NCBI GenBank assembly: GCA_030734395.1
Contig: JAUZTG010000044.1
Location: forward strand, 1,550,001 to 1,614,000
Direction: 5' to 3'
Origin: Sarocladium kiliense
Taxonomy: Eukaryota; Ascomycota; Sordariomycetes; Hypocreales; Sarocladiaceae
DNA length: 64,000 bases
The translations under genes were made by a program, and so were the position numbers. Within the stretch, counting starts at the first letter, position 1. Each line of letters starts with the position of its first letter. Positions 34,808 through 43,872 of this stretch are shown piece by piece. The notes beneath the pieces are model-generated. The model did no database searches, was not told the origin of the DNA, and worked only from the letters and a program-made list of their open reading frames with translations.

Positions 34808-35706
34808 TTTCTCGTTGGAGCTATATACCAAGGGGCCGGGTGTTCATGCGTTGGCTATGGGAGTCTTGATGAGCGAACCTCCATGAATTATTACAACTTC
34901 AAATAGCACAATCATGAGCTACCAGTGACTTGGAACAGCAACGACAAAAGTAAGCCAGACACAGCTGCATCGAAAGTTATCCCACCCTACCCTACAACGC
35001 TGGCTTTTTGTGACACATGACATTGGGTTACTTTACTGCCACAACTTATTTTCATGCGTAGTTCCTGTGAACACCATATGGCGTTTATACTATAGAGTAG
35101 GCTATGGAAACGCTAGCAGCAAGCACATCTGTCTCCTCTTCGGCAAGCGTGCCGTTGTTCCGACTTCAGACGAAAGGAGAGACAAACAAACAGACGACGC
35201 ACAACTGTGAACACAAAAGGAACCACGGTAACAATCTCGCTCCCAAAGCCCTCCGTATGCTGGAACCGACGTCAGCATACGGATGGGATCTCATACATAC
35301 CATTCTGTTGCCCACTGTCCAGCCCTGCACCACACTAAAAAAAACCACCATCAGATTCATACAAGCACGAGGCTTGTAGCTTCGCTCGTGTACCTTCCTC
35401 ACCCATAAGCATGTACCGAGCACCTCAAACAGGAGCTCTACTTAATTGTACCTGAGACGTCGTGGAACGGAACAAACGATCGAGCCATCCCCTTTCCAAT
35501 GTTGGATACATTGAACATATCTGCTCGACCTGCTTTGCCCGAGTTTGTCTCACCACCACAACATTGGCGGCAGACCTGTGTGGCATCACTGTCAGTTCGA
35601 CCCCGTCGTAGTGAAGCTCTTGTGCGAAGGACTTCCTAACTAGATCGAGATGTTGACGAGACTGAAGTCGATGCCATGAAAACGTATAATATGCGACTCG
35701 TAAGCG
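34808..35706. other. Convergent region closing the conserved block
   Basis: About 900 bases between the med13 stop and the stop of the first orphan gene. No gene seen. It marks the change from core genes to accessory genes. Confidence 0.55.
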
Positions 35707-36687
35707 CTAATTGCTGGAAAACCTCGGGAGTTCAAAACCGCCGCGGATCATGCTGATCAGAAGAGCCCTGGAAATCACGACCCGCGGCGCGTTGAAAGCC
35801 GTCTTGAGCTGGTCCATGTCGACCAATCCGCTGTACTCGTCCGGGATTGGGCTTAGGTGGATCTTGACCTGGAGATCTGGGGTCGTCGAATCGGACCGCC
35901 AGAGTATCCCGAAATCGCGAACGAACCAGTCTGGGTTCAGGTGTCCAGGGGTAGAGGCAAGAGATTCTCGTGGGTCTAAGATTGGGAATATTTCTCGTCT
36001 TGTGCGGCGTTTATTGAAGGCGTAGCCGAGACCCAAGGCAAGGCTTGCGGGGACCAGTGCCTTGTCGCAGTCAAGATTGATCTGGGTCGGATACGGAATC
36101 GCCTTCCCCTCAGGACCGGAATATCTTAAGATGAATATACAACCATGGAGAGACCGTGGAATTTCGATATGCGATTCGCTAAGTGGCAGCGGTGCTGGAG
36201 GAGGCTGGTGCTCATAACGATATCCTCCTTCTGTTGTTGCTGGCTCTAGCACTCCAGGCCGCTGTGCAGCAGTGACAAGGTTCTCTGTGGCGTGTTGCAT
36301 GGGCTCAAAACCAGTAGTGGGCATTGCTGCTCCCATAATATTTAAGGCAGACATCGTAGGAAACTGTGTCTGCTCCTCACTTAGAGTGAGGGCTGGGTCG
36401 ATCGGAAAGCCTAAAGAACCACCATCCGGGCGAGAATGTCTTGAAGAGCAGACACTTGGTGTAATCACGGGCAGAGATTCTGGAGCAGCAGGAGGAGGGC
36501 TCACAGCTCTCTCTCGAGCATTCAAAGCCTCGAAGAAGTCGCGAAGCTCCTGCCTTGATTGAATCTGTGCTCCGGTGACTGCTTGGATTCTTGGACGCAA
36601 CCATTCGCGTTTTCGGCGTCGCACATCTGCCCGTGTCGAGTTCGCAAAGGTATCCCAGCGCCTTCCATGCTGGCCGGCCCTTAACAT
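35707..36687 (-). CDS. Orphan protein P1, retropepsin-like C-terminus
   Basis: Single frame of 326 residues. The N-terminus is basic (ADVRRRKREWLRPRIQAV) and followed by a proline-rich linker. The C-terminal 140 residues resemble P2 (40644-41723) in three blocks: DKALVPASLALGLGY against SATVVPRYMLDHLGW, FVRDFGILWRSDS against YVKNFRVYPEDGS, and PRVVISRALLISM against DYILMGSDLLEQL. That order (substitute for the active-site loop, central beta strands, then an I-L-G-x-D-like strand and helix) suggests a retropepsin-type fold, with D-K-A in place of D-T-G, so proteolysis is unlikely. It is divergent from gene A. Fold assignment is my inference from motif order. Confidence 0.6.
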   Translation of the reverse strand: MLRAGQHGRRWDTFANSTRADVRRRKREWLRPRIQAVTGAQIQSRQELRDFFEALNARERAVSPPPAAPESLPVITPSVCSSRHSRPDGGSLGFPIDPALTLSEEQTQFPTMSALNIMGAAMPTTGFEPMQHATENLVTAAQRPGVLEPATTEGGYRYEHQPPPAPLPLSESHIEIPRSLHGCIFILRYSGPEGKAIPYPTQINLDCDKALVPASLALGLGYAFNKRRTRREIFPILDPRESLASTPGHLNPDWFVRDFGILWRSDSTTPDLQVKIHLSPIPDEYSGLVDMDQLKTAFNAPRVVISRALLISMIRGGFELPRFSSN

Positions 36688-37954
36688 GTGATAGACACCT
36701 CTTCAGTACAGCTGCCCCGGGGCTCGGGGGGGACGCGAGTAGGCGCCACTAGGTATAGTATTAGAGTTGCAGGAAACAAAGGGTTGTAAGCTTGACTTTG
36801 GAATTAATCGTCCGAGATGTCAAGTGGCGAAGTTAACGCAATAGTCACAGCTGGTCGAGAACAAGAGACGCGGATTTCCCCCAGGTAATGTATGCGCAGG
36901 CAAGAGGTGGGTGACTCTCTCTCCCCACGCTGCGCAGGGAACTCCCAACCACCACCGCAGCTGTGCTCTGTATTTTGAGCCGCAACCAGAATCGAGCACC
37001 GCTCGTTCCGATCATTTCACATACACTGATGGTCATAGCCCCGGGCAGGCTCTGGATGGACCCCAAGTAGCAGTGCCAACGCACAACATGGCCCTGGGAT
37101 GCCTCCGAGGCGACTGCATCCAGCCGAGAACCTTGAACCAATACCCAGGAAGTACCGCGCAAGCAGTTGATGTGAATATGTGAAGTCTATGGTTCGCAAT
37201 GGGCAGCCAGCGCCAGAGCCTGCTGGGCCAAATACCATTACGCGTATGCAACCTAAGTCTCACCGAGCAAGGATAAGACGCTGCTCGAGGACACCCTCCG
37301 GATTCCCGACGAGGCTCTTGAGGGTATCATTCGCTGTGGGGCCTCAGATGGCTACCTCAGCTTTTGCAGTACCTCTGGGAAATGTGAAATGGAAACAGTA
37401 TCGACAGCCCCATTTGAGCTTGTGACGTGGCAAGGCGGGGGGTGGCTGCTTCTATTCGACCAAGCAGATCACAATCCAGGGCACCCAATATGCACGAATC
37501 TGACCTATTGAAAGAGACCATTTCCCGAAGGTGACATGATGGCCGCATTCTTTCGAGTTCTACGGCGCTGATGACCTCGCCCTGCGTGGAACAAGACCTT
37601 ACGGCGCTTTTTACGGAGTAACAGATCTGCGATACGTTTGCCTTAGCAAATTACGAGAGACAGTACGTAACTTGGTTGTTACTGATCCGGCAAAAAGCAA
37701 GGCGGACCTATAAATCTGATCATGTCTGCAACCTTTGAGAGACAAGGCTTTCTCGTACGAGAAATCCGATAGTCCACGTCGCAATTCAAAACCCTGGAGA
37801 TCCCAGTATGCAGGTACGCTACCCTTTTATCGTTGTAATTGCGGGCTTAACTCCGTGCCAGATCCTTGATGTGCCACACTCCGCGTAGGGCTTTCACTGG
37901 AGGAAAGGGTTCTGCAATTATATCCCGTTCTCGACTGCGTGCAATGCCCGACAG
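36688..37954. promoter_or_regulatory. Divergent promoter region of unit 1 (P1 and A)
   Basis: 1.27 kb between the start codons of P1 and A. The gene-A side has a TATA box and an element shared with gene B, listed separately. The corresponding spacer in unit 2 is 1.16 kb. Confidence 0.5.
37709..37752 (+). promoter_or_regulatory. Core promoter of gene A: TATAAAT and ACAAGGCTTTC
   Basis: TATAAAT at 37709-37715 and the 11-base word ACAAGGCTTTC at 37742-37752, which starts 213 bases before the gene A start codon. The same word lies 232 bases before the paralogous gene B, again 20-35 bases beyond a TATAAA. The position fits a transcription start region. Confidence 0.5.
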
Positions 37955-38917
37955 ATGAACATGGAGGGAGCCGCACAATGGCGCATTCGTGTCATTGCAG
38001 CGTGGCCCATGGCGCCTGAAGGAGACGACCAGGGTGTGCGAGCCCACGAGATCGCCCAGAGGAGCATGGTGCAGCAATCATCAGTCACAGCATTTCTGGA
38101 CCCGACGATCGAACACAGCTACATTTCGCGCGACTTTGCTCAATACATGATGGGAGTGGACGGGCTCGAACTTGCAGAGTCGGCATCACAAAAGCAGCTT
38201 TTGGGGCAAGTTGCAGTGATTCTTTGTTGTGATGAATCAGAGCACAACCAAACCGAGACGTTTCTCCTCGGTGACCTTGGTGCAGTTGACATGGCTCTAT
38301 CATCGCGAAGTTGGAGGTCTCTTGAAAAGCAATGCGGGGAGATCACTAGCTCAAACATACCATTGGCACATCACTCAGGTGCTTTCTCATCAAGATTCCT
38401 TCAGGCACTCCAAGACACCGAGATACATCAGCAAAAGCTCCCTGAGAAGATGTACTTTACCGCACCGGATATGTCACGTTGGGCTACATCTTATAAATCC
38501 ACCAAGAAATCTGTCTCATCCGAAACGACAGGCTCCGTCTCCGATTCGGTATATTCGGAGACTTTCATACATACCCCTTATTCAACACCAGAAAAGATGC
38601 CATCGCCTGGTCCATCGCACACGAAAATTTGTGCTGATACTCCACTAATGACAGGAAATATCACGTTCGCTGATTTATCAGCGAGACACTACCATGTTCC
38701 GGATCGCATATCGGTTGAACACAATTCGCTGGCCCATGAGCATACGCCTGGGCACAGTCAGGAGTCCGTGCCGGACTCTGACCTCGAGAAGGAATGGCAA
38801 CCCAATAACGACTACGCCCACGAAGTTTGGTCGTGGGATCCTGAAAAGCAAAACTATTTCTGCCGGGACCGAGATGAGGATGATGAATGGTATTGGTATC
38901 CCACCCAGATAATGTGA
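37955..38917 (+). CDS. Orphan protein A, degenerate retropepsin-like
   Basis: 320 residues, paralogue of gene B. Residues 15-123 align with B without a gap (32 of 109 identical by hand count). The block VTAFLDPTIEHSYISRDFA looks like a retropepsin active-site loop (x-x-L-D-T-G-x-x-x-x-F-I-S) with D-P-T instead of D-T-G, and VDMALSSRSWRSL resembles the later D-I-I-L-G-x-D-W-L strand and helix. The middle is S/T/P-rich. The C-terminus is a tryptophan-rich acidic motif (EVWSWDPEKQNYF, then DEWYWYP) whose trace persists in B. An upstream ATG at 37808 could splice in frame (GTACGC donor, ACAG acceptor at 37954), adding two codons. Catalysis is doubtful; a binding role is possible. No signal peptide or membrane helix. 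Confidence 0.7.
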   Translation: MNMEGAAQWRIRVIAAWPMAPEGDDQGVRAHEIAQRSMVQQSSVTAFLDPTIEHSYISRDFAQYMMGVDGLELAESASQKQLLGQVAVILCCDESEHNQTETFLLGDLGAVDMALSSRSWRSLEKQCGEITSSNIPLAHHSGAFSSRFLQALQDTEIHQQKLPEKMYFTAPDMSRWATSYKSTKKSVSSETTGSVSDSVYSETFIHTPYSTPEKMPSPGPSHTKICADTPLMTGNITFADLSARHYHVPDRISVEHNSLAHEHTPGHSQESVPDSDLEKEWQPNNDYAHEVWSWDPEKQNYFCRDRDEDDEWYWYPTQIM

Positions 38918-40643
38918 AGATGGGGGGGGGGGTCTTTGGCATAGAATCAAAGGTCGCGGCTCATGAAAGGAGCTGCTCGACCAGAACTGTGGCTAGTTCT
39001 GTTGAGCTTCGTTGCGAATTTCATCGTATATTCACACTGCTCTTTGTGTCGTACAAACAAAGTTTCCACGTGGAAGTGCGTCCCGGTCCGTTGGCTCTGG
39101 GGCCGGCCCGCGATAGTGGGTCGTCGCGCGCCGTCCCTCCACCACAGGGCGAGAGCAAGGCCATTATGATTTGCAAAGCTCGTTGTGCCGAATTTCCAAT
39201 TCGCAAAGGAGAAAAGAGACAACAAGGTGCGTCGGGGCTGTGCCTAAACTCGAGTCGACTTAGCCGCAAGCCGCCCTGCATCACCAGCCGGGGGCGCTGT
39301 GCAACACCACTAGAACACCGAGCACACCGAAGGTGGCAGACTTCTCTAGCATAGCCCGGAGTATTGGCAGCAGCTGACATCCGAATGAGAGTTGCGACAT
39401 ATTCAGTAGCTGCCATGAAGCTGGTCGTCTCGTGCGCGAGAAGCCTGTTTCGGCAGAATCGTCCAGCGAATGTGATACGAAGAAAATTGTAAAGCTGGTT
39501 GCCTTGCATTAGACCCGCCCGCTAACGTGATTGTATTGCCCTAGTGCTTATAATCTGATCAGATTTTGGAGAGCTTCGGGCGTGGAGTCGTTCAATGGCG
39601 GGAGCATTCCTCTCACCGAGGGAAGTAGTAGGTGTGGCGGCGTGCAGGGAACGCCTGCAGGAGCGCAACTTCGAATGTAAAAGCCTGAAAGACTGTCTAG
39701 AGAGCTTCAATGAATGTGATTCTATAATTAGCAACTCAGGAAAATTGTAGAAAGCCACATGTCACAAGCAGTGAGATCGAAAGAGACACCGTTGAACTTG
39801 CGCTAAGAGGGCCATTCTGGACCGCGGATCGTTCCATTCAATGTGGGAATAGTACATGAAGCCGAAATACAATTCTCTGCAATGGGGCCTTCGGCATAAG
39901 CTATGCCCAAGTACTGTCGTTCCCCTCTAGCTGTCCTTCCTATCCATCCACTGTCGCCCCAGACCAGGCCCTAGCAGGCCACAAATGGAATGCGACCAAA
40001 GGCCGAGGACCTTTTGCAATAGCTCTGGCGACACCTATAGCCGCGAGGCTCCGTGTCGCCACTGTGACCAAATCTGTAGTGCACCTTGGCCCAACTCCGA
40101 CGAATCCAACCGAGTAGGATAACTCTTCTGTCGCTATAACCATGTTCTATAGATTATAGCATAAAGAGCCTGAGTGTTACTGTCGCCGACGCGTGAACGT
40201 ATTCAAAGGCATTGCTTGGCATCATTCATGAAGATGAATGATGACGCTTCTGCCCAGCAAGGGGTAATGTTACCAGCACGCGTACCGGTAGCCCTTCAAG
40301 GTAAACGTGGCGTGAGCCTGTAATTATGGCGCAGGCTCTCACGATGTTAAGAGGGTGTGTATCAAATGTGGCTGAAAGGACTCAAAGAGGATGGCGGAGA
40401 GAGGACCGCACATGCGGGCGTGGGGTAGCATCGACGGCGAAGACAAGGGGGGGATCCTTCGTGGCATTTCCCAACAGATGGAGGGAACTGCCTAGGCGCT
40501 GGAGCAGATCCATTCAGCCTCATCTTCCGCCAGCAATGCCCCGCTAGGCTCCTCACTGGGCGTCGAACGGGGTCATGTCTCAAACCCTTCGTTGCGGAGA
40601 TGCTCAGCTGCCGCCCGCCCAGAGTGCTGGTAGTATCTAGCTC
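38918..40643. other. 1.7 kb spacer between the two units, no gene seen
   Basis: Frames of 155 codons (+, 38887-39354) and 162 codons (-, 39021-39509) overlap on opposite strands and neither shows the A/B or P1/P2 motifs or another domain. A run of nine G follows the gene A stop at about 38926. I see no transposon remnants. Confidence 0.5.
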
Positions 40644-41723
40644 TCATGAAGCAGGGCCTGAATGTGCTGATACCTGGTTCCTGGGATGTCCTCGAAGCTG
40701 CTCGAGGAGATCCGACCCCATGAGGATGTAGTCGTGCGACCAGGCCAGCTCAAGATCCTCGTCTGAAACGCGAGACATTCCCTCTTGGGGCTCCGGTAAG
40801 GGGAATGCGTACGCATCGAAGACAATAGGGTCGGATCCGTCCTCAGGGTAGACGCGAAAGTTCTTCACGTAATGAGTAACGGTGAAAGTCCCAGTTGGAT
40901 ACACCAGAGTAACACTGTTACGCAACCTCAGGATTCTCCTGTCATCTCCATGAGCATTTCTGGACCAACCGAGGTGGTCGAGCATGTACCGGGGAACCAC
41001 TGTGGCAGATTCATCGGGTTCCTCTTTAGCGGCAAATGTGATCCTCAGATCTGGTCCTCCGCATGTTATGGACTCCAGTCGCTCTGGTAAAGGTAAAGGC
41101 TGCATGTTCGAGGCTGGGAGAGGTTGCTTCACTTTTCTGTTCCAGGTCCTGGGCGAGAGTGCAGTTGAACTGATATGGATGCTCTTGGGAGGAAGGGCTG
41201 GACCTGTTGGCACAGACTCCAGTGTGAAGGCGGCTCCGGGTGAGGCAGCCTGTTTTGGAGTAGCTGTTGTGCCCTGAACCTGAACAGTGAGTCTGCTTCT
41301 CTCACCGCAGCCCATAGAGGGACCAGCCAACGCCGTCAAGCCCTCGTTCTCGATTTGCGTGGTCATCCAGGCCGTGTGGTCAACTTGATCAACCGAGCCA
41401 ACGACCAGTCCAGCAGTGAGGCCACCATGAGCTTGATGAAGGTTTCCAAAATTTCTCCGTTGTTGTCGTTGGGTTCGCCGTTTCCTAATCCCTCCCCTTC
41501 CCTGTTCGTGGCCACGGCAAGCTTCTGGCCGCCGACGAGACTTTCTGCGTGCTGGGTGCGTATCAGCCTCCACGCGGCCTTCCTCCAAAGTAGTCGGTTT
41601 CGAATTGATTGCAGTGTCGATTACATCCTCCTCCGGTATCTGGATTTGAGTCGACAATGTCACCCGGTCACCGACGAATTTGCGTCGCTCAGAGAGCTTA
41701 TGTGCAGGCACGAGTGGCCTCAT
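40644..41723 (-). CDS. Orphan protein P2, retropepsin-like C-terminus
   Basis: Modelled as one frame from the ATG at 41723 (359 residues). The N-terminal half is basic and of low complexity, and its exact exon structure is uncertain because a second minus frame is also open and protein-like at 41620-41363. The C-terminal half matches P1 in three blocks (SATVVPRYMLDHLGW, YVKNFRVYPEDGS, DYILMGSDLLEQL). DYILMGSDLL is close to the I-L-G-x-D-x-L strand of retropepsins, but the active-site loop reads D-E-S-A rather than D-T-G. The gene has the same orientation and place relative to gene B as P1 has to gene A. Confidence 0.55.
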   Translation of the reverse strand: MRPLVPAHKLSERRKFVGDRVTLSTQIQIPEEDVIDTAINSKPTTLEEGRVEADTHPARRKSRRRPEACRGHEQGRGGIRKRRTQRQQRRNFGNLHQAHGGLTAGLVVGSVDQVDHTAWMTTQIENEGLTALAGPSMGCGERSRLTVQVQGTTATPKQAASPGAAFTLESVPTGPALPPKSIHISSTALSPRTWNRKVKQPLPASNMQPLPLPERLESITCGGPDLRITFAAKEEPDESATVVPRYMLDHLGWSRNAHGDDRRILRLRNSVTLVYPTGTFTVTHYVKNFRVYPEDGSDPIVFDAYAFPLPEPQEGMSRVSDEDLELAWSHDYILMGSDLLEQLRGHPRNQVSAHSGPAS

Positions 41724-42885
41724 AGACCATGGTGGCACCTAGACTAGGCGTCTTTGTCGAAGCTGGGTTAGACAATGAGAAGTTTTTCCACCAGGCCTTT
41801 GTTTCCTTTGTGTCCGGATACGTAGTCACATTTAAAGTCCCTTGCACTTCTTATTTCTAGTGGGGACTGTTGCGCGGGAAGTTTTCAAACATATGTTAAT
41901 CTGTCTGCGCGGGCTGAACCAATCTGATCCAGTAACGTATCTACAATTCGACGACACAGTCAACCTTGTTGCTGGCTCAACTCTGTGGAGACTCGGCATT
42001 GAGGGAGCCAACTACTTTGGGAGGGCTTCCCCGGACTCGGTGGGAGGCTCTAGGTCATATACACTGCATTTTGAATTCTCAATTTTGGATCAGGCTCGGC
42101 AGCTACGTATGGCATAGGGCCAATAAGGTTGCGAAGGAGAGACAAGAAGCCGTACAAGCAAGGGTTAAGTGGACTTAGAGTGGCTCGCGGCCAGCTTCCA
42201 AGGCGATGCCTTAATGCAGGTTGCAAGCTCGTCGGAAGGAATCGGGAGTACTTCATCGTGTCCGTGTGGTGAAGAATGTGGTTGTTGTCAATGGAGGGTA
42301 GGCATGGGCTAGATAGAGAGTACACAGCTGCAGCCGACCCCCTCCTGGCGAAAGTGCATTTAACAATACCTACAATTTCACTTTCTGAAAGGTAATTGCT
42401 AAAATAACATTATTATCCAACGGGGAAATGCACTTCTACGTCAACGATTGGGTCAAAATGACAGCCTCATTTAGGTATTGATGTGCATCACATGCTCAGT
42501 GTTTGCGGCTGACAACAGAAGATGCTATTCTTGAGTGATGGATTATGAATAGTAGCATATATATGCCTCATATCGCGATACCGTGTCTACCCGAGAGCAG
42601 ATATTCCTAAAAGTGAGGCGAGGACAAAACGTATAAACAGCCAATAGTCGACAACAAGGCTTTCCGGATTTTGGATAAAGGTGGAGGGCGTAACACGCTC
42701 CCTTGAGTCGAGAGTAGAGTTTGCGCTCCGAGTATCCGTCTTCAATCGCACAGACATTGTGCGATTTCTTTTTTATATTCTTGACACAATCTTAAGTTTC
42801 TATTGGCTCGACACTGTCTCGATGAGACAAACCGAGCCATTGCCAACGCGACGGTTCCTCTGGCTTTGTCGGCCCTCTCATTGGG
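41724..42885. promoter_or_regulatory. Divergent promoter region of unit 2 (P2 and B)
   Basis: 1.16 kb between start codons. It contains the core promoter of B listed separately. Open frames in it are short and unconvincing. Confidence 0.5.
42632..42664 (+). promoter_or_regulatory. Core promoter of gene B: TATAAA and ACAAGGCTTTC
   Basis: TATAAA at 42632-42637 and ACAAGGCTTTC at 42654-42664, 232 bases before the gene B start. It is the counterpart of the element before gene A, with the same order and similar spacing. Confidence 0.5.
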
Positions 42886-43800
42886 ATGCTACAGGCGCCT
42901 GCAAGATGCAGCTTAATCATCCGGAGCGCCTGGCCCCTAGCACCAGATGGCGACAAAGACGGGATTGGAACCAGAACAGCGGCCACCAGCAGCGCCGCAA
43001 AGTGCCTTACAGCCAGTGTATCCACACAACCAGCCTGCGAGAAAAACAAAATCTCCATCAGGTTTGCTCGAAGGTTGCTAGATGCCGATGGGTACAGCCT
43101 CGCCTGTCTCTCAGCTACAGCAGCCACCCTCGGCCACATCGCTGCCATAGTGTCGTGGACGGGCACGCCTCAATTATGGACAACCTACTTCACTCTCGAC
43201 GAGTTCCTCGAAATCGATCTAAAGCTGGCAAAGCCATCCTGGAAATTCCTGAGCAATCTGAAGGACAAGCTTCCAACTCCATGGCCTGCGATTATAACCA
43301 GAATTGTTGCGGAACCTGGCTCTTCCCCAAGTCTCGCAAAAGAAGGCTGTATAGGAGTGCGTCCGAGCCGTGATGCTGGGCATACGTGCCATACCTACCA
43401 TGAGGCGTTTTCAGATACCGTGTCCTTGACAGGATCAGAAACGTCCAGCTCCTCCACGGACACAAATAAAACGCCTACACAGGCTGCATCATCGGTCATC
43501 TTCAGTGTAGCGGAAACAGGCGATTGTAACCCGGACTCTGAGTATCGCGCAAACGAGCCTCCTAGTCCTTGTCTTCATGCGGATTCAAGAAATACTGGAA
43601 CGGCGAAGGAACCTATAGCAGGGCTACGAGTTGAAGCGGGAGTCACCAGTCTTCCCTTCCAGATGTCATCTGAGACTGTAATAGCAGAGGCACATGAGGA
43701 CAAGCCCCGGGGTTGTGGTAAACATCGAAAACAATTCTATCGTTCTGGGCATTCGTGCAATGATTCTGGAGAGTGGGTTGACACAAAACACTTTGCATAA
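42886..43800 (+). CDS. Orphan protein B, paralogue of A
   Basis: 304 residues. SAWPLAPDGDKDG near the start matches AAWPMAPEGDDQG in A, and the alignment runs ungapped through ISIRFARRLLDADGYSLA, TYFTLDEFLEIDLKLAK and PSWKFL. The residue facing the aspartate of A is glutamine (Q-P-A against D-P-T), so the active-site acid is gone. The middle is S/T-rich (TGSETSSSSTDTNKTPTQ). The tail KQFYRSGHSC..GEW is a worn version of the tryptophan motif of A. A 230-codon frame overlaps it in another phase (42681-43373) but lacks the homology. The stop lies only 72 bases from the stop of the convergent P450 gene. Confidence 0.7.
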   Translation: MLQAPARCSLIIRSAWPLAPDGDKDGIGTRTAATSSAAKCLTASVSTQPACEKNKISIRFARRLLDADGYSLACLSATAATLGHIAAIVSWTGTPQLWTTYFTLDEFLEIDLKLAKPSWKFLSNLKDKLPTPWPAIITRIVAEPGSSPSLAKEGCIGVRPSRDAGHTCHTYHEAFSDTVSLTGSETSSSSTDTNKTPTQAASSVIFSVAETGDCNPDSEYRANEPPSPCLHADSRNTGTAKEPIAGLRVEAGVTSLPFQMSSETVIAEAHEDKPRGCGKHRKQFYRSGHSCNDSGEWVDTKHFA

Positions 43801-43872
43801 CTACCTTTCAAGCGCAGAGGCTTCTTCATATAGGAAACCATCCCATTTAAGCTTACTTTCATAATGGACACT

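Noticed and set aside
39021..39509. 162-codon minus-strand frame between the two orphan units, considered as a relic third unit
   Set aside because: None of the P1/P2 or A/B motif blocks is present, and a plus-strand frame of similar length overlaps it.
41355..41747. 130-codon plus-strand frame opposite P2
   Set aside because: It has no homology features, while the minus strand carries the retropepsin-like blocks shared with P1.
42681..43373. 230-codon plus-strand frame overlapping gene B
   Set aside because: Gene B in the other phase aligns ungapped with gene A, and this frame does not.
35707..43800. The four retropepsin-like genes as remnants of an LTR retrotransposon
   Set aside because: No long terminal repeats, reverse transcriptase, RNase H or integrase sequence was seen, and the alternating divergent pairs do not match gag-pol order.
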